A stretch of 64,000 nt of DNA from CAIYTF01 sp963664845 (GTDB lineage Bacteria; Bacteroidota; Ignavibacteria; Ignavibacteriales; Ignavibacteriaceae), in contig OY761615.1 in the NCBI GenBank assembly GCA_963664845.1, positions 1,488,001 through 1,552,000 on the forward strand. The letters are read 5' to 3'. The position numbers and the translations under genes are program-made. Numbering within the stretch: position 1 is the stretch's first letter; every line of letters starts with the position of its first letter. The notes below the pieces were generated by a model. It did no database searches, was not told the DNA's origin, and worked only from the letters and a program-made list of their open reading frames with translations. Positions 1 to 7,138 of the stretch are shown in pieces.

Positions 1-348
1 ATGGGCTGCATTGATAATAATTCCCATTTTAGTATAATAAACCAAGTCCTCAAAAAATGAAATCCAAAAATTTGGTGTAACTATAATATCTTTTAGCACA
101 TTCCCATGATCGTAGATATTTTCGTTGGGTCCCATTCCATCCGGATCAATTAGGTTAATTGGATCATCCAGACAATAATTATAGGGACTCAACCCAAGAT
201 ATTCGTCAGATAATGGATCCACCCCAATCCAGCGCCCCAACTGCGGGTCATAGAACCGTGCACCGTAATCATACCAGTTCAATTTCTGATACCTCTCCAC
301 TTCCTTTACATTGTAAAGAAACCGGTTGGCTGCCGCCGCATCTTTCAT
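1..348 (-). CDS. RHS core fragment with variable tail (partial, runs off window start)
   Basis: This 116-codon open frame continues past base 1. It begins near an ATG at 348 and moves straight into the end of the RHS repeat-associated core (NRFLYN, LNWYDYGARFYDPQLGRW, VDPLS, SPYNYCLDDPINLIDPDG). A tail of about 45 residues with no recognised domain follows. The core lacks the YYYPFGL, HLGN and AADG segments seen in the modules at 1755, 3908 and 7139, so it is cut shorter at its 5' end; an in-frame stop lies about 20 bases upstream of the ATG. It looks like another orphan toxin-tail module of the array, and its tail and any immunity gene lie outside the window. Without secretion and encapsulation domains it is unlikely to act alone unless recombined into a full-length Rhs gene. 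Confidence 0.6.
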   Translation of the reverse strand, partial: MKDAAAANRFLYNVKEVERYQKLNWYDYGARFYDPQLGRWIGVDPLSDEYLGLSPYNYCLDDPINLIDPDGMGPNENIYDHGNVLKDIIVTPNFWISFFEDLVYYTKMGIIINAAH

Positions 349-408
349 ATTACTTAACTTCAACACTCATATTTATCATTTGCGTGAAAAAATCACCGGA
401 TTTAATTG

Positions 409-912
409 TTATGAATTTTGGCTCCTTACGATAATCGCACACCAAATACGGGGGTAGTATTTTTTGATTATTTCTTCAGGCAGATTAGTTTCTATTTTTA
501 CAGTTAATTCGTTTAAATCTGATGAATAGCAGGGATACCATGGATGTTTTTTTCTTTCTGGATTATGAGGGAATGGGTCATTTTCCCAATATATATAAAA
601 AGCTCTTCCAGATTTTATTCCGAATAGATAACTACGACTACGCCAATCTGTAGGTGGATATATCAATGTTACCCTGACTTCACTCATATTATCATAAACC
701 CGATGCCAATAGCGAGTCAAAAAATTACCAGTTAAATCGAATCGCCACTCTGCCGCGCCTATCATTCCGCTATCAGAAGCGGCGAAAGGGATAGTAAAAT
801 AATTATCTGCAATATTCAGTGAGGGCTGGTCAGCAAAATTTACATGGACAACAGAGGGTTGTATAGTTGGTTTTGAACAACTATAAAACATTAATATTAC
901 AATCAAAAACAA
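409..912 (-). CDS. Small putative lipoprotein, probable immunity protein of the broken HExxH module
   Basis: This 167-residue protein has a short hydrophobic N-terminus ending in FYSCSKP, which resembles a lipobox with Cys as the acylated residue. The rest is soluble and rich in aromatic residues, with no domain I recognise. It starts 25 bases after the stop of the toxin remnant at 938. The only start in the annotated frame is TTG at 912. A strong AAGGAGG Shine-Dalgarno lies near 949-956, but no ATG in this frame sits at the right distance from it, so the original start may have been lost by mutation. Position after an Rhs-type tail and envelope targeting fit an immunity role; this is inference from context only. 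Confidence 0.5.
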   Translation of the reverse strand: MFLIVILMFYSCSKPTIQPSVVHVNFADQPSLNIADNYFTIPFAASDSGMIGAAEWRFDLTGNFLTRYWHRVYDNMSEVRVTLIYPPTDWRSRSYLFGIKSGRAFYIYWENDPFPHNPERKKHPWYPCYSSDLNELTVKIETNLPEEIIKKYYPRIWCAIIVRSQNS

Positions 913-937
913 AAGATTGTTTACTATGGTTTTTCTA

Positions 938-1189
938 CTATTCCTGGCCTCCTTTTATATATTCATCAATTATTTTTTCGCCTCCAGTTCCATTCTTTGC
1001 ATAATCCAATATCATCATCATAACATCAAAGCGATGACTTGAATTTGCAATTCCTGAAGTCAAATAATCAACATTAGGCATAGTTTTGGTTGCGCTATTA
1101 TACGAACATGCTGATAAAAATGCATACGTCTTCATCAACCCGGCTGCTAAAGTAGCACCAAAAGCTGGATATTCATCTCCCCCCATCAT
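938..1189 (-). pseudogene. Remnant of an RHS-type toxin tail with an HExxH zinc-protease motif
   Basis: The reading frame is open from just after the stop of the 1265 gene (about 1264) down to 938, but no RHS core precedes it and no good start is seen; the called start at 1189 is internal. Reading upstream of that Met gives residues LLEKHEGVHMMGGDEYPAFG, in which HEGVH is an HExxH zinc-binding motif followed by acidic residues. This looks like the C-terminal part of a metallopeptidase-type toxin whose core and N-terminal half were lost, perhaps when the neighbouring module (1265-2986) was inserted. The small lipoprotein gene downstream would be its immunity partner. Function is inferred from one motif and context. 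Confidence 0.5.
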
Positions 1190-1264
1190 ATGAACCCCTT
1201 CATGTTTCTCCAGTAATGCTGCCTCAGTATTAATAAATTTAAAATCAGGACTTCTTATTGAAAA

Positions 1265-1753
1265 TTAGTCAACTTCGGCATTATAAAACTCTTTATTATA
1301 TATATATATCCAAGGTGAAGTCTTTTCTCTTTCTTTATTATTCGCTCTTTGTATTTTCATTTTATGAGGAGTAATTTCAAATATTTCGTTTAATAAGCAT
1401 AAGTTTATATCTGTCCCTTGTAATATTACAAAGTACAACCAATTTTTATAAAGGAAACAACCAAAAATACTTGAAGAGGTATCTATAATGTCCGGTTCTC
1501 CAGAATAATACCCCAGTCCAAGCATAATAACATTATTTATTTTGCATATGTATATATGACCAATAGGCTCAGTTAAAACTGAAGAAATTTTTAGCTCTGT
1601 AGAAATTGCAGAATCTAAGATTTTGGTTAGTCCTGGATGCTTGAGTTCTAACACAGAATATTCAGAAGTAGAGATTCCAAACTGCGCGAATGATAAAAAT
1701 GAAATAGAAACTGTCACGAAATATATACAAGTTAAGTAGGTTCCAATTCTCAT
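1265..1753 (-). CDS. Putative exported immunity protein of the JAB-tail RHS module
   Basis: I choose the ATG at 1753 (162 residues) instead of the longer frame from 1858. It sits one base after the stop of the upstream RHS module and starts a convincing signal-like segment (MRIGTYLTCIYF, then a hydrophobic run ending SFAQ). The mature part has no recognised domain. One-base spacing to the toxin gene argues for translational coupling, as expected for a toxin/immunity pair. Export would place it in the periplasm or on the outer membrane, where it could meet incoming toxin. The immunity role is inferred from position. Base composition is visibly AT-richer than in the metabolic genes further along the window. 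Confidence 0.5.
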   Translation of the reverse strand: MRIGTYLTCIYFVTVSISFLSFAQFGISTSEYSVLELKHPGLTKILDSAISTELKISSVLTEPIGHIYICKINNVIMLGLGYYSGEPDIIDTSSSIFGCFLYKNWLYFVILQGTDINLCLLNEIFEITPHKMKIQRANNKEREKTSPWIYIYNKEFYNAEVD

Positions 1754-1754
1754 T

Positions 1755-2873
1755 TTATCGCTTTGCTCCATATATAACACCACCGCTAAAATAACCAGTG
1801 TATTTATTATTAGCTGGTGTGTAAATAAAATAACTTGCCTCCGGAAAACCTTTAGCAAATCCCATATCTCCAGGTGAAGGAGTCATGATTTGATATAATT
1901 GTGATGGGGGATATAGATTATGGTTATGAATATGTTCTTCGATCGTCCAGCCTTTGTACAATTCCTTGAAAATAGGTTTTATTCCAATCTCAGTTATCGG
2001 ATTGTGACCTGTCGTTAATACATTTTTACGATTATCGTCTTTAGTAATTTTTGTAAGTGACCATTCAGCATTACAATTTTTTGTAATAAATTCAAATATT
2101 ATTGTTGCTTGGGCAGATGAAGATACTTCGTAACCATCGGCTTGTGTAGTAATTAATCCTAATCGAGAATGATTAACGGTAATCGTCTTTGAGTAAACAT
2201 GGTCTAATGTGCCCGTTGGGAATTCCATATATGAAAATTCTTGATATTTATAACTATCTGCATAAATTCTATCTGTACCCAAATGATCTTCTCCAGGCCC
2301 GAATAACGTAATATAACCACTTGCATCTATCCCATAATCCGGAAGCTCTGCCCCCATTCCATCCGGATCAATTCCATTAATGGGATTATTTGCGCAATAC
2401 GTATAGGGTGAAAAAAATTGATCCTTTGGATCCACCACAGGCCATCTCCCCAACTGCGGGTCATAGAAACGTGCACCGTAATCATACCAGTTCAACTGAT
2501 TAAAGTTCTCAAGCTCTTTCCCGTTATACAGATACTGATTTGTTATTGCCGCGTTTTTTATGGGGAAGCTTAGTCCAAACGGATAATAGTAATTCTCCTC
2601 CGTAAGGACGGGTGCCCCTGTTTCACAGGTAAAACTCGTACGTATGTTCCCAAGGTGGTCTTTCAATTGGTATTGATAGGAGAAAGCATCGTTATTATAC
2701 ACTACCCTCCCCTCACTCATAGGGAATTGGGTTAACTGATCTATCCAGCCTATCCGTCTTCTGCTGGGATGAGTATCAGCCGTGTTGTTCAGAACCCGCT
2801 CATATTCAAACCCGCCGAAATATCTGCGCTGGGTCTCCAACACACCGTCACTCGCGTAGTGCATTACCTGCAT
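1755..2873 (-). CDS. Orphan RHS core module with JAMM/JAB-like toxin tail
   Basis: This is a 5'-truncated RHS protein. The open frame reaches up to about 2986, where an in-frame TAA stops it, so the annotated start at 2873 is internal. The core contains AADG, YFGGFEYE, YQLKDHLGN, YYYPFGLSFP, LYNGKELE, NWYDYGARFYDPQLGRW and NNPINGIDPDG, typical of the RHS repeat-associated core that caps the Rhs cocoon. The tail after DPDG is about 195 residues. Near its end it has HIHNH and, downstream, PSPGD, which fits the HxH...SxxD metal-binding pattern of JAMM/JAB proteases and matches the JAB-type toxin tails described for polymorphic toxins. The core DNA is almost identical to that of the module at 3908, while the tails differ. 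The next gene starts one base after the stop. Confidence 0.7.
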   Translation of the reverse strand: MQVMHYASDGVLETQRRYFGGFEYERVLNNTADTHPSRRRIGWIDQLTQFPMSEGRVVYNNDAFSYQYQLKDHLGNIRTSFTCETGAPVLTEENYYYPFGLSFPIKNAAITNQYLYNGKELENFNQLNWYDYGARFYDPQLGRWPVVDPKDQFFSPYTYCANNPINGIDPDGMGAELPDYGIDASGYITLFGPGEDHLGTDRIYADSYKYQEFSYMEFPTGTLDHVYSKTITVNHSRLGLITTQADGYEVSSSAQATIIFEFITKNCNAEWSLTKITKDDNRKNVLTTGHNPITEIGIKPIFKELYKGWTIEEHIHNHNLYPPSQLYQIMTPSPGDMGFAKGFPEASYFIYTPANNKYTGYFSGGVIYGAKR

Positions 2874-2967
2874 TTTAGAGCCATCGGCTGCATACAGGTT
2901 TTCAATCTTCGTTCCATCGTCCCACGTTATTTTTACCGGTAAACTTAGGTAATTATATTCGATAGAG
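2440..2967 (-). repeat. RHS core direct repeat, copy 1
   Basis: By eye this stretch matches 4620-5140 with only scattered single-base differences. It covers the RHS core from the YNYLSLP segment to the ARFYDPQLGRW segment. Similarity ends abruptly in the tail, which is what core-mediated recombination or tail replacement would leave. The module at 7139 has the same architecture but is clearly more divergent. Confidence 0.8.
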
Positions 2968-3041
2968 GAAATACCTTTTAAGGTCCTTTACTATGTTTCC
3001 ATAAACTGAAATTTCTCCTAATGATTGCATTTATCCTCTTG

Positions 3042-3803
3042 CTATTTATCGGGAAATGCATACTTCTTTAGCCAGGAATTCTCACTGGTCAAGATTTGGT
3101 GAGTAAGTTCGATAATATTTAAATATTTGTCGGGGGCTCTATTATACTCGTGCCAATAAACTGAATTAGCCTTTGTCCATTGAAGCACTTCAAAATCACT
3201 TTCTCCAGTTTTATCCAAAACACAATACCCAATAATTGCTCCGCTTGTATCGTTTACTATTTCCTTTAAAGAAAGATATGTGAACAACGAATCAAATTTA
3301 TATCCTTCCATTATTACGGAATGAGAGCTATCTCCCTTTCCCCATTGTAAGTCTCCACTACAATAATGGTCATCAATAGATTCTGAAGGCAAGAAAAAAT
3401 TTTCTATTCCTGTTATAAGACCGATTTGATGCCCTTTAATATTTAACTCTAATAAACTTTTAATTTTTTTACTATTATTGTCTTTTATTTGACAAATAAA
3501 AGTAATAAATGTCAAATTATTTTTGACCCTTTCAATAGCAATATAATATCGCCCGGCTTCATAATCATTTTGACTTACGAAAGTAGCGAATGCCCCCAGT
3601 AAATCATCATCAATATAGTAATTAGAGGAAATCGATGCTAAATGCTTACTAGTTGATAATGAATCAGGAAATTTGTCATATATTTTAACAGAGCCATATG
3701 CATGGTTTATAAGAAAATAAAAAAGTAACCCAACAACTAAAAATCTGTTGGAAACTATATTTTTCTTCCCCAGTGAGCAAATATTTACTTTAAGATATTT
3801 CAT
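3042..3803 (-). CDS. Putative exported immunity protein of the second JAB-like RHS module
   Basis: This 253-residue protein has a basic N-terminus followed by a hydrophobic segment (FLVVGLLFYFLI) and a likely signal cleavage near AYG. The mature part resembles no family I know. It lies 104 bases after the RHS module at 3908 and before the one at 1755, the expected place of an immunity gene. Unlike the immunity candidates at 1265 and 6079 it is not coupled to the toxin stop codon, and a possible promoter lies in the gap, so it may be expressed on its own. Immunity function is inferred from context. Confidence 0.5.
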   Translation of the reverse strand: MKYLKVNICSLGKKNIVSNRFLVVGLLFYFLINHAYGSVKIYDKFPDSLSTSKHLASISSNYYIDDDLLGAFATFVSQNDYEAGRYYIAIERVKNNLTFITFICQIKDNNSKKIKSLLELNIKGHQIGLITGIENFFLPSESIDDHYCSGDLQWGKGDSSHSVIMEGYKFDSLFTYLSLKEIVNDTSGAIIGYCVLDKTGESDFEVLQWTKANSVYWHEYNRAPDKYLNIIELTHQILTSENSWLKKYAFPDK

Positions 3804-3852
3804 GTTATCATCTAATTAAAATTACACATCTTCGTTTTTATATTTGTCTTAA

Positions 3853-3882
3853 ATTGTAGAAAGTATAATACTTTTTTGACAA
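3853..3882 (-). promoter_or_regulatory. Possible promoter for the immunity gene at 3042-3803
   Basis: On the minus strand TTGTCA is followed after 18 bases by TACAAT, resembling a sigma-70 -35/-10 pair. It lies in the 104-base gap between the toxin module and its candidate immunity gene. Bacteroidota-type promoters often differ from this consensus, so the call is weak. Confidence 0.3.
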
Positions 3883-3907
3883 GTAGTGTATTTTTCTAAA
3901 GCTCAGC

Positions 3908-5365
3908 TTATTTGCCAATTTGATTCATAAGACTATTAATCAAGAAACTTCTATGCGCCATAAAATAATCAAAATCGAAAGGCTTAGACAGCATTTGTAT
4001 GCCTGATCGATTCTCATGGTACATTCTAGCTGAATTGCCATATAAAAGTACACCAGCTATGCCCTCGAGACGACTAGTGCTCAAATCGGTAGCAGTATGA
4101 GTTTTTGTATATTTATAACCACTTGGTACACTGAAATCTTTCCAGCTGTGCGAATGTATATCTTCAGTAATTTTCAAAATGACTTTTGATATAGGGTCCT
4201 GGAATATGCCATCCTCTATAAGATACCCGTAATGATAACCATTGTAATCATCGTTTCTATAGGAAGGGAGAATAATGGCAATATCTAGCCCTATGAAAGC
4301 TCTCTTCTCAATCTGCTTTCTATTTATAGTAGCCGCTTCCTTTACATAATTATATGCAAGCGTAATATCATTAGTTAGAATACTGCCGTCATTTCGATAA
4401 TGAAAATTTCCAATATCTACTGTACTCCCCATATATGTGCTTCCCAAATAATTACCATTATGCGAAAGATCAGCCTGTGAATGAATATTAGGGTCAAATT
4501 TCATTTCACCATTTGCATCTTTGTACCAATCATCAAAACACCCATCCGGATCAGTTGCATTAATTGGATTATTGCCACAATAAATATACGGTGACTGGTA
4601 TTCTCCGGCAGGATCCACCACATGCCATCTCCCCAGCTGTGGATCATAGAACCGTGCACCGTAGTCATACCAATTCAGGTCATTAAACTTTTCCAGTTCT
4701 TTTCCGTTATACAGATACTGATTTGTTATTGCCGCATTTTTTATGGGGAAGCTCAATCCAAACGGATAATAGTAATTCTCCTCCGTAAGGACAGGTGCAC
4801 CAGTCTCACAGGTAAAACTCGTACGTATGTTCCCAAGATGGTCTTTCAATTGGTATTCATAGGAGAAAGCATCGTTATTATACACTACCCTCCCCTCACT
4901 CATAGGGAATTGGGTTAACTGATCTATCCAGCCTATCCGTCTTCTGCTGGGATGAGTATCAGCCGTGTTGTTTAAAACCCGCTCATATTCAAACCCGCCG
5001 AAATATCTGCGCTGGGTCTCCAACACACCGTCACTCGCGTAGTGCATTACCTGCATTTTCGAGCCATCGGCTGCATAAAGGTTTTCAATCTTCGTTCCAT
5101 CGTCCCACGTTATTTTTACCGGTAAACTTAGGTAATTATAGGCAATAGTGGAAACGCTCTTTTCGAGTTTTCTATACGGCGCTGGCGGACCATTTGTTAT
5201 TCTGAATCCTCCCAATGCCACATGTCCTAACCTTGGCTTAGCAGCCAGATGTTTTTTCGACTTATATATAATATTTCTATTATTGTCCCGACGGGACTCA
5301 ACATTTAATAACCGTGGGTGGAACCCGACCCTCCGGGGGTGCGGTAAAACCCACGGTATGTACAA
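3908..5365 (-). CDS. Orphan RHS core module with a divergent JAB-like toxin tail
   Basis: The frame is 485 codons from a TTG at 5365, but the first 80 or so residues are read through non-coding repeat DNA and are probably not a real N-terminus. Recognisable RHS core starts at STIAYNYLSLP (about 5150) and ends at NNPINATDPDG. The tail of about 215 residues contains DIHSHSWKD, then TATDLSTSR and a hydrophobic strand IAGVLLYGN. This resembles the JAMM/JAB arrangement (HxH, then S/TxxD) with Thr in place of the usual Ser, so activity is uncertain. The core is nearly identical in DNA to the module at 1755. The downstream exported protein (3042) is the probable immunity partner. Confidence 0.65.
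   Translation of the reverse strand: MYIPWVLPHPRRVGFHPRLLNVESRRDNNRNIIYKSKKHLAAKPRLGHVALGGFRITNGPPAPYRKLEKSVSTIAYNYLSLPVKITWDDGTKIENLYAADGSKMQVMHYASDGVLETQRRYFGGFEYERVLNNTADTHPSRRRIGWIDQLTQFPMSEGRVVYNNDAFSYEYQLKDHLGNIRTSFTCETGAPVLTEENYYYPFGLSFPIKNAAITNQYLYNGKELEKFNDLNWYDYGARFYDPQLGRWHVVDPAGEYQSPYIYCGNNPINATDPDGCFDDWYKDANGEMKFDPNIHSQADLSHNGNYLGSTYMGSTVDIGNFHYRNDGSILTNDITLAYNYVKEAATINRKQIEKRAFIGLDIAIILPSYRNDDYNGYHYGYLIEDGIFQDPISKVILKITEDIHSHSWKDFSVPSGYKYTKTHTATDLSTSRLEGIAGVLLYGNSARMYHENRSGIQMLSKPFDFDYFMAHRSFLINSLMNQIGK
4620..5140 (-). repeat. RHS core direct repeat, copy 2
   Basis: This copy matches 2440-2967 almost base for base over the RHS core and diverges in the toxin tail. The two copies lie about 2.2 kb apart in direct orientation, so recombination between them could delete or swap the module at 1755 together with its immunity gene. 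Confidence 0.8.
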
Positions 5366-5402
5366 CTCAAATGAACTATTCCCTGAAAGGGGTAAACAAT
5401 AA
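5148..5402. repeat. Palindromic intergenic repeat DNA upstream of an RHS module
   Basis: Short inverted repeats are visible: GTCCCGACGGGAC near 5284-5296, and CCGTGGG near 5310 facing CCCACGG near 5350. The stretch has the look of dispersed intergenic repeat DNA. It is fused in frame to the RHS core of the module at 3908, which suggests that the core fragment landed in or next to such a repeat. Confidence 0.4.
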
Positions 5403-5586
5403 TATGGAGTTGAAAAAAGTCAAGCTATCAACAGATACTCTACCACATTGTATTCCATACAAGGAAAATTAGTAATTCTCTGTTGCAGCAGGCAGGAGCC
5501 GAAGCTTATATCCTTTGCACGTTCGGCAACATGCTTTTGCACAGCGGACCAGCAGGCCAGTTCCATCCGTTTCTTGTTATAACGCC

Positions 5587-5756
5587 TGATATCGAGTTTG
5601 CCTGTCCGACCACAGCAGGGCGGACCTGTCCGAACCCTCAGGTGGTGGAAAATTGAAGAATACCACAACGAAAACGCCGAACAGCAGCGAAATGATCAGG
5701 AAGCCGGTGAGCAGCACTGATGAGAGGATGTAGCCGGAGTCGGATTTTTTTAACAT
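5587..5756 (-). CDS. Small single-pass membrane protein (59 codons)
   Basis: An ATG at 5756 opens a 59-codon frame reading MLKKSDSGYILSS, then a long hydrophobic helix (LLTGFLIISLLFGVFVVVFF), then a short polar end stopping at TAA near 5589-5587. I recognise no family. It lies in the gap between the module at 6079-8383 and the one at 3908. A decayed homologous copy sits immediately upstream (5800-5950), so the frame has a duplication history. The conserved frame and membrane helix argue for a real, or recently real, small protein. It could be an immunity-like membrane protein or an unrelated small peptide. Confidence 0.4.
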
Positions 5757-5799
5757 TCATAAATATAATTAGAAAAGAATATAGAGCAAAAAATGAAAC

Positions 5800-5950
5800 C
5801 TCTGCTGATATCAAACTTGCCTGTCCTAACCCAAATGGGGCGGATAATTGAAGGATACAATTACAAGGACGCCTAACAACAGCGAAATGATCAATAAACG
5901 AGTTAGCAGAACATACAAGAAGATGTAGCCTAAATAGGATCATTTTAAAT
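5800..5950 (-). pseudogene. Decayed tandem copy of the small membrane protein
   Basis: Read in the matching frame this gives GYIFLYVLLTRLLIISLL, then GVLVIVSFNYPP, plainly homologous to the gene at 5587. The start codon is replaced (CAT for ATG), the fourth codon is TGA where the intact copy has AAA, and the frame ends at TAG. Similarity continues past the frame in both copies (a GGACAGGCAA block followed by GATATCAG), so the duplication unit is about 160-170 bp. Confidence 0.5.
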
Positions 5951-6078
5951 GAAAATAAATCGCCTTTTATTGAAGGGAGCGTCCCAACTGAAAAAGGCCA
6001 ACATTTTAACAATACAATGACGTAAAGTATTGACATAAGTCCAAATGTTAACGAAAATACCTTTATGAATAAAAACCG

Positions 6079-7137
6079 TTATTTCCAAAAGTAACTAAAT
6101 GAAGTATTGCTCATTGTATTATCTTCATCAAATTTTTTCATCACTCCATTCACTCTATCGTAGACAACAACAATTCTACTGGAGATTTTAGTTTTTTTTA
6201 CAATTCCCCCTATTATAGTTGTGTCATCCTGCATAAATTCTGGAATAAAACCTTTTTCAATATCCTTGTCTAACCGATAAAGGAGTTCCAATTTCCTGCT
6301 GGTCGGGAAAAATTTGTAAACCTCAAGCGGAAGATCGTGATATAAGGAATCAGTCCGGACATATTTCAAATAGAATACTCCCGAGGCACTGTTATAACCG
6401 ATTGTATGAATATCTTTATAATCATAGTTTTCAAAAGAAAGTAAATTGGTAGTATCACACAATTCAGTTATAAAACTTTTAACCTTAAGAGCTGCTTTCT
6501 TATAATAATTCATATAGAAGTACTTACTATCTGGTGTAACTCCAACTTTGATAGCGAAGTCCATATCTTTCGGTTTTGCCCAATATCGTTTCACAGTTTT
6601 ATCTTTCATACTGTAAATACGCACTTCTCTTGATGAGCCAAATATTATCACTGTATCGGAAGGAACGGACGTCAAACAATTAATAATGCCAAAGCTTTTA
6701 AAGTCACTTCTGTTACTCAGAACAGGTAGTATTTTAATGCTTCGGTCTATTAACGATAAATAGCACAATTCAGAAGGACCGCCTGCACCTGCCATTTTTT
6801 GAGCAAAACCATCCCCGGTTCTCTTAGAATAAAAGAATACTCCCTTCCTGTCAGAACTTAGAACAGGATTATAGTCAAAATCACTGTCGCTGTTTAAATA
6901 ATACTTTTTCCCATTTCCCAAATCCATTATCACAATATCGCCAAAGTCCCCAGCAAAAGCCCCATCACTTGATCCTGATTCAATAAAAAGTACAGAATTA
7001 AAATCTAATGACTTATGAAAATTATAATAGGTTCTGTTTAGCTCACGATAAGCGTAACGAAACAAAAAAAAGGCAAAAAAACTTACAAGAATTATCAGTC
7101 CCCACTGTTTTTTCGAAATTTTTTCAATTATTTTCAT
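6079..7137 (-). CDS. Membrane-anchored propeller-like protein, probable immunity protein of the module at 7139
   Basis: The ATG at 7137 (352 residues) is preferred to the longer frame from 7200. It follows the RHS stop by one base and begins MKIIEKISKKQWGLIIL, a basic stretch followed by one membrane helix to about residue 30. The remainder is a periplasmic domain with repeated short beta motifs (YYLNSDSDFDYNPVLSSD, GVFFYSKR, KYFYMNYYKK) resembling the blades of a TolB/WD-like propeller. No specific family is recognised. Coupling to an RHS toxin module suggests an immunity function, although at 352 residues it is large for an immunity protein and could be an accessory factor. Confidence 0.5.
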   Translation of the reverse strand: MKIIEKISKKQWGLIILVSFFAFFLFRYAYRELNRTYYNFHKSLDFNSVLFIESGSSDGAFAGDFGDIVIMDLGNGKKYYLNSDSDFDYNPVLSSDRKGVFFYSKRTGDGFAQKMAGAGGPSELCYLSLIDRSIKILPVLSNRSDFKSFGIINCLTSVPSDTVIIFGSSREVRIYSMKDKTVKRYWAKPKDMDFAIKVGVTPDSKYFYMNYYKKAALKVKSFITELCDTTNLLSFENYDYKDIHTIGYNSASGVFYLKYVRTDSLYHDLPLEVYKFFPTSRKLELLYRLDKDIEKGFIPEFMQDDTTIIGGIVKKTKISSRIVVVYDRVNGVMKKFDEDNTMSNTSFSYFWK

Positions 7138-7138
7138 C

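Noticed and set aside
5420..6036. Two overlapping minus-strand frames of 82 and 132 codons
   Set aside because: They run out of frame through the duplicated small membrane gene and its pseudogene; the homologous reading frame is a different one.
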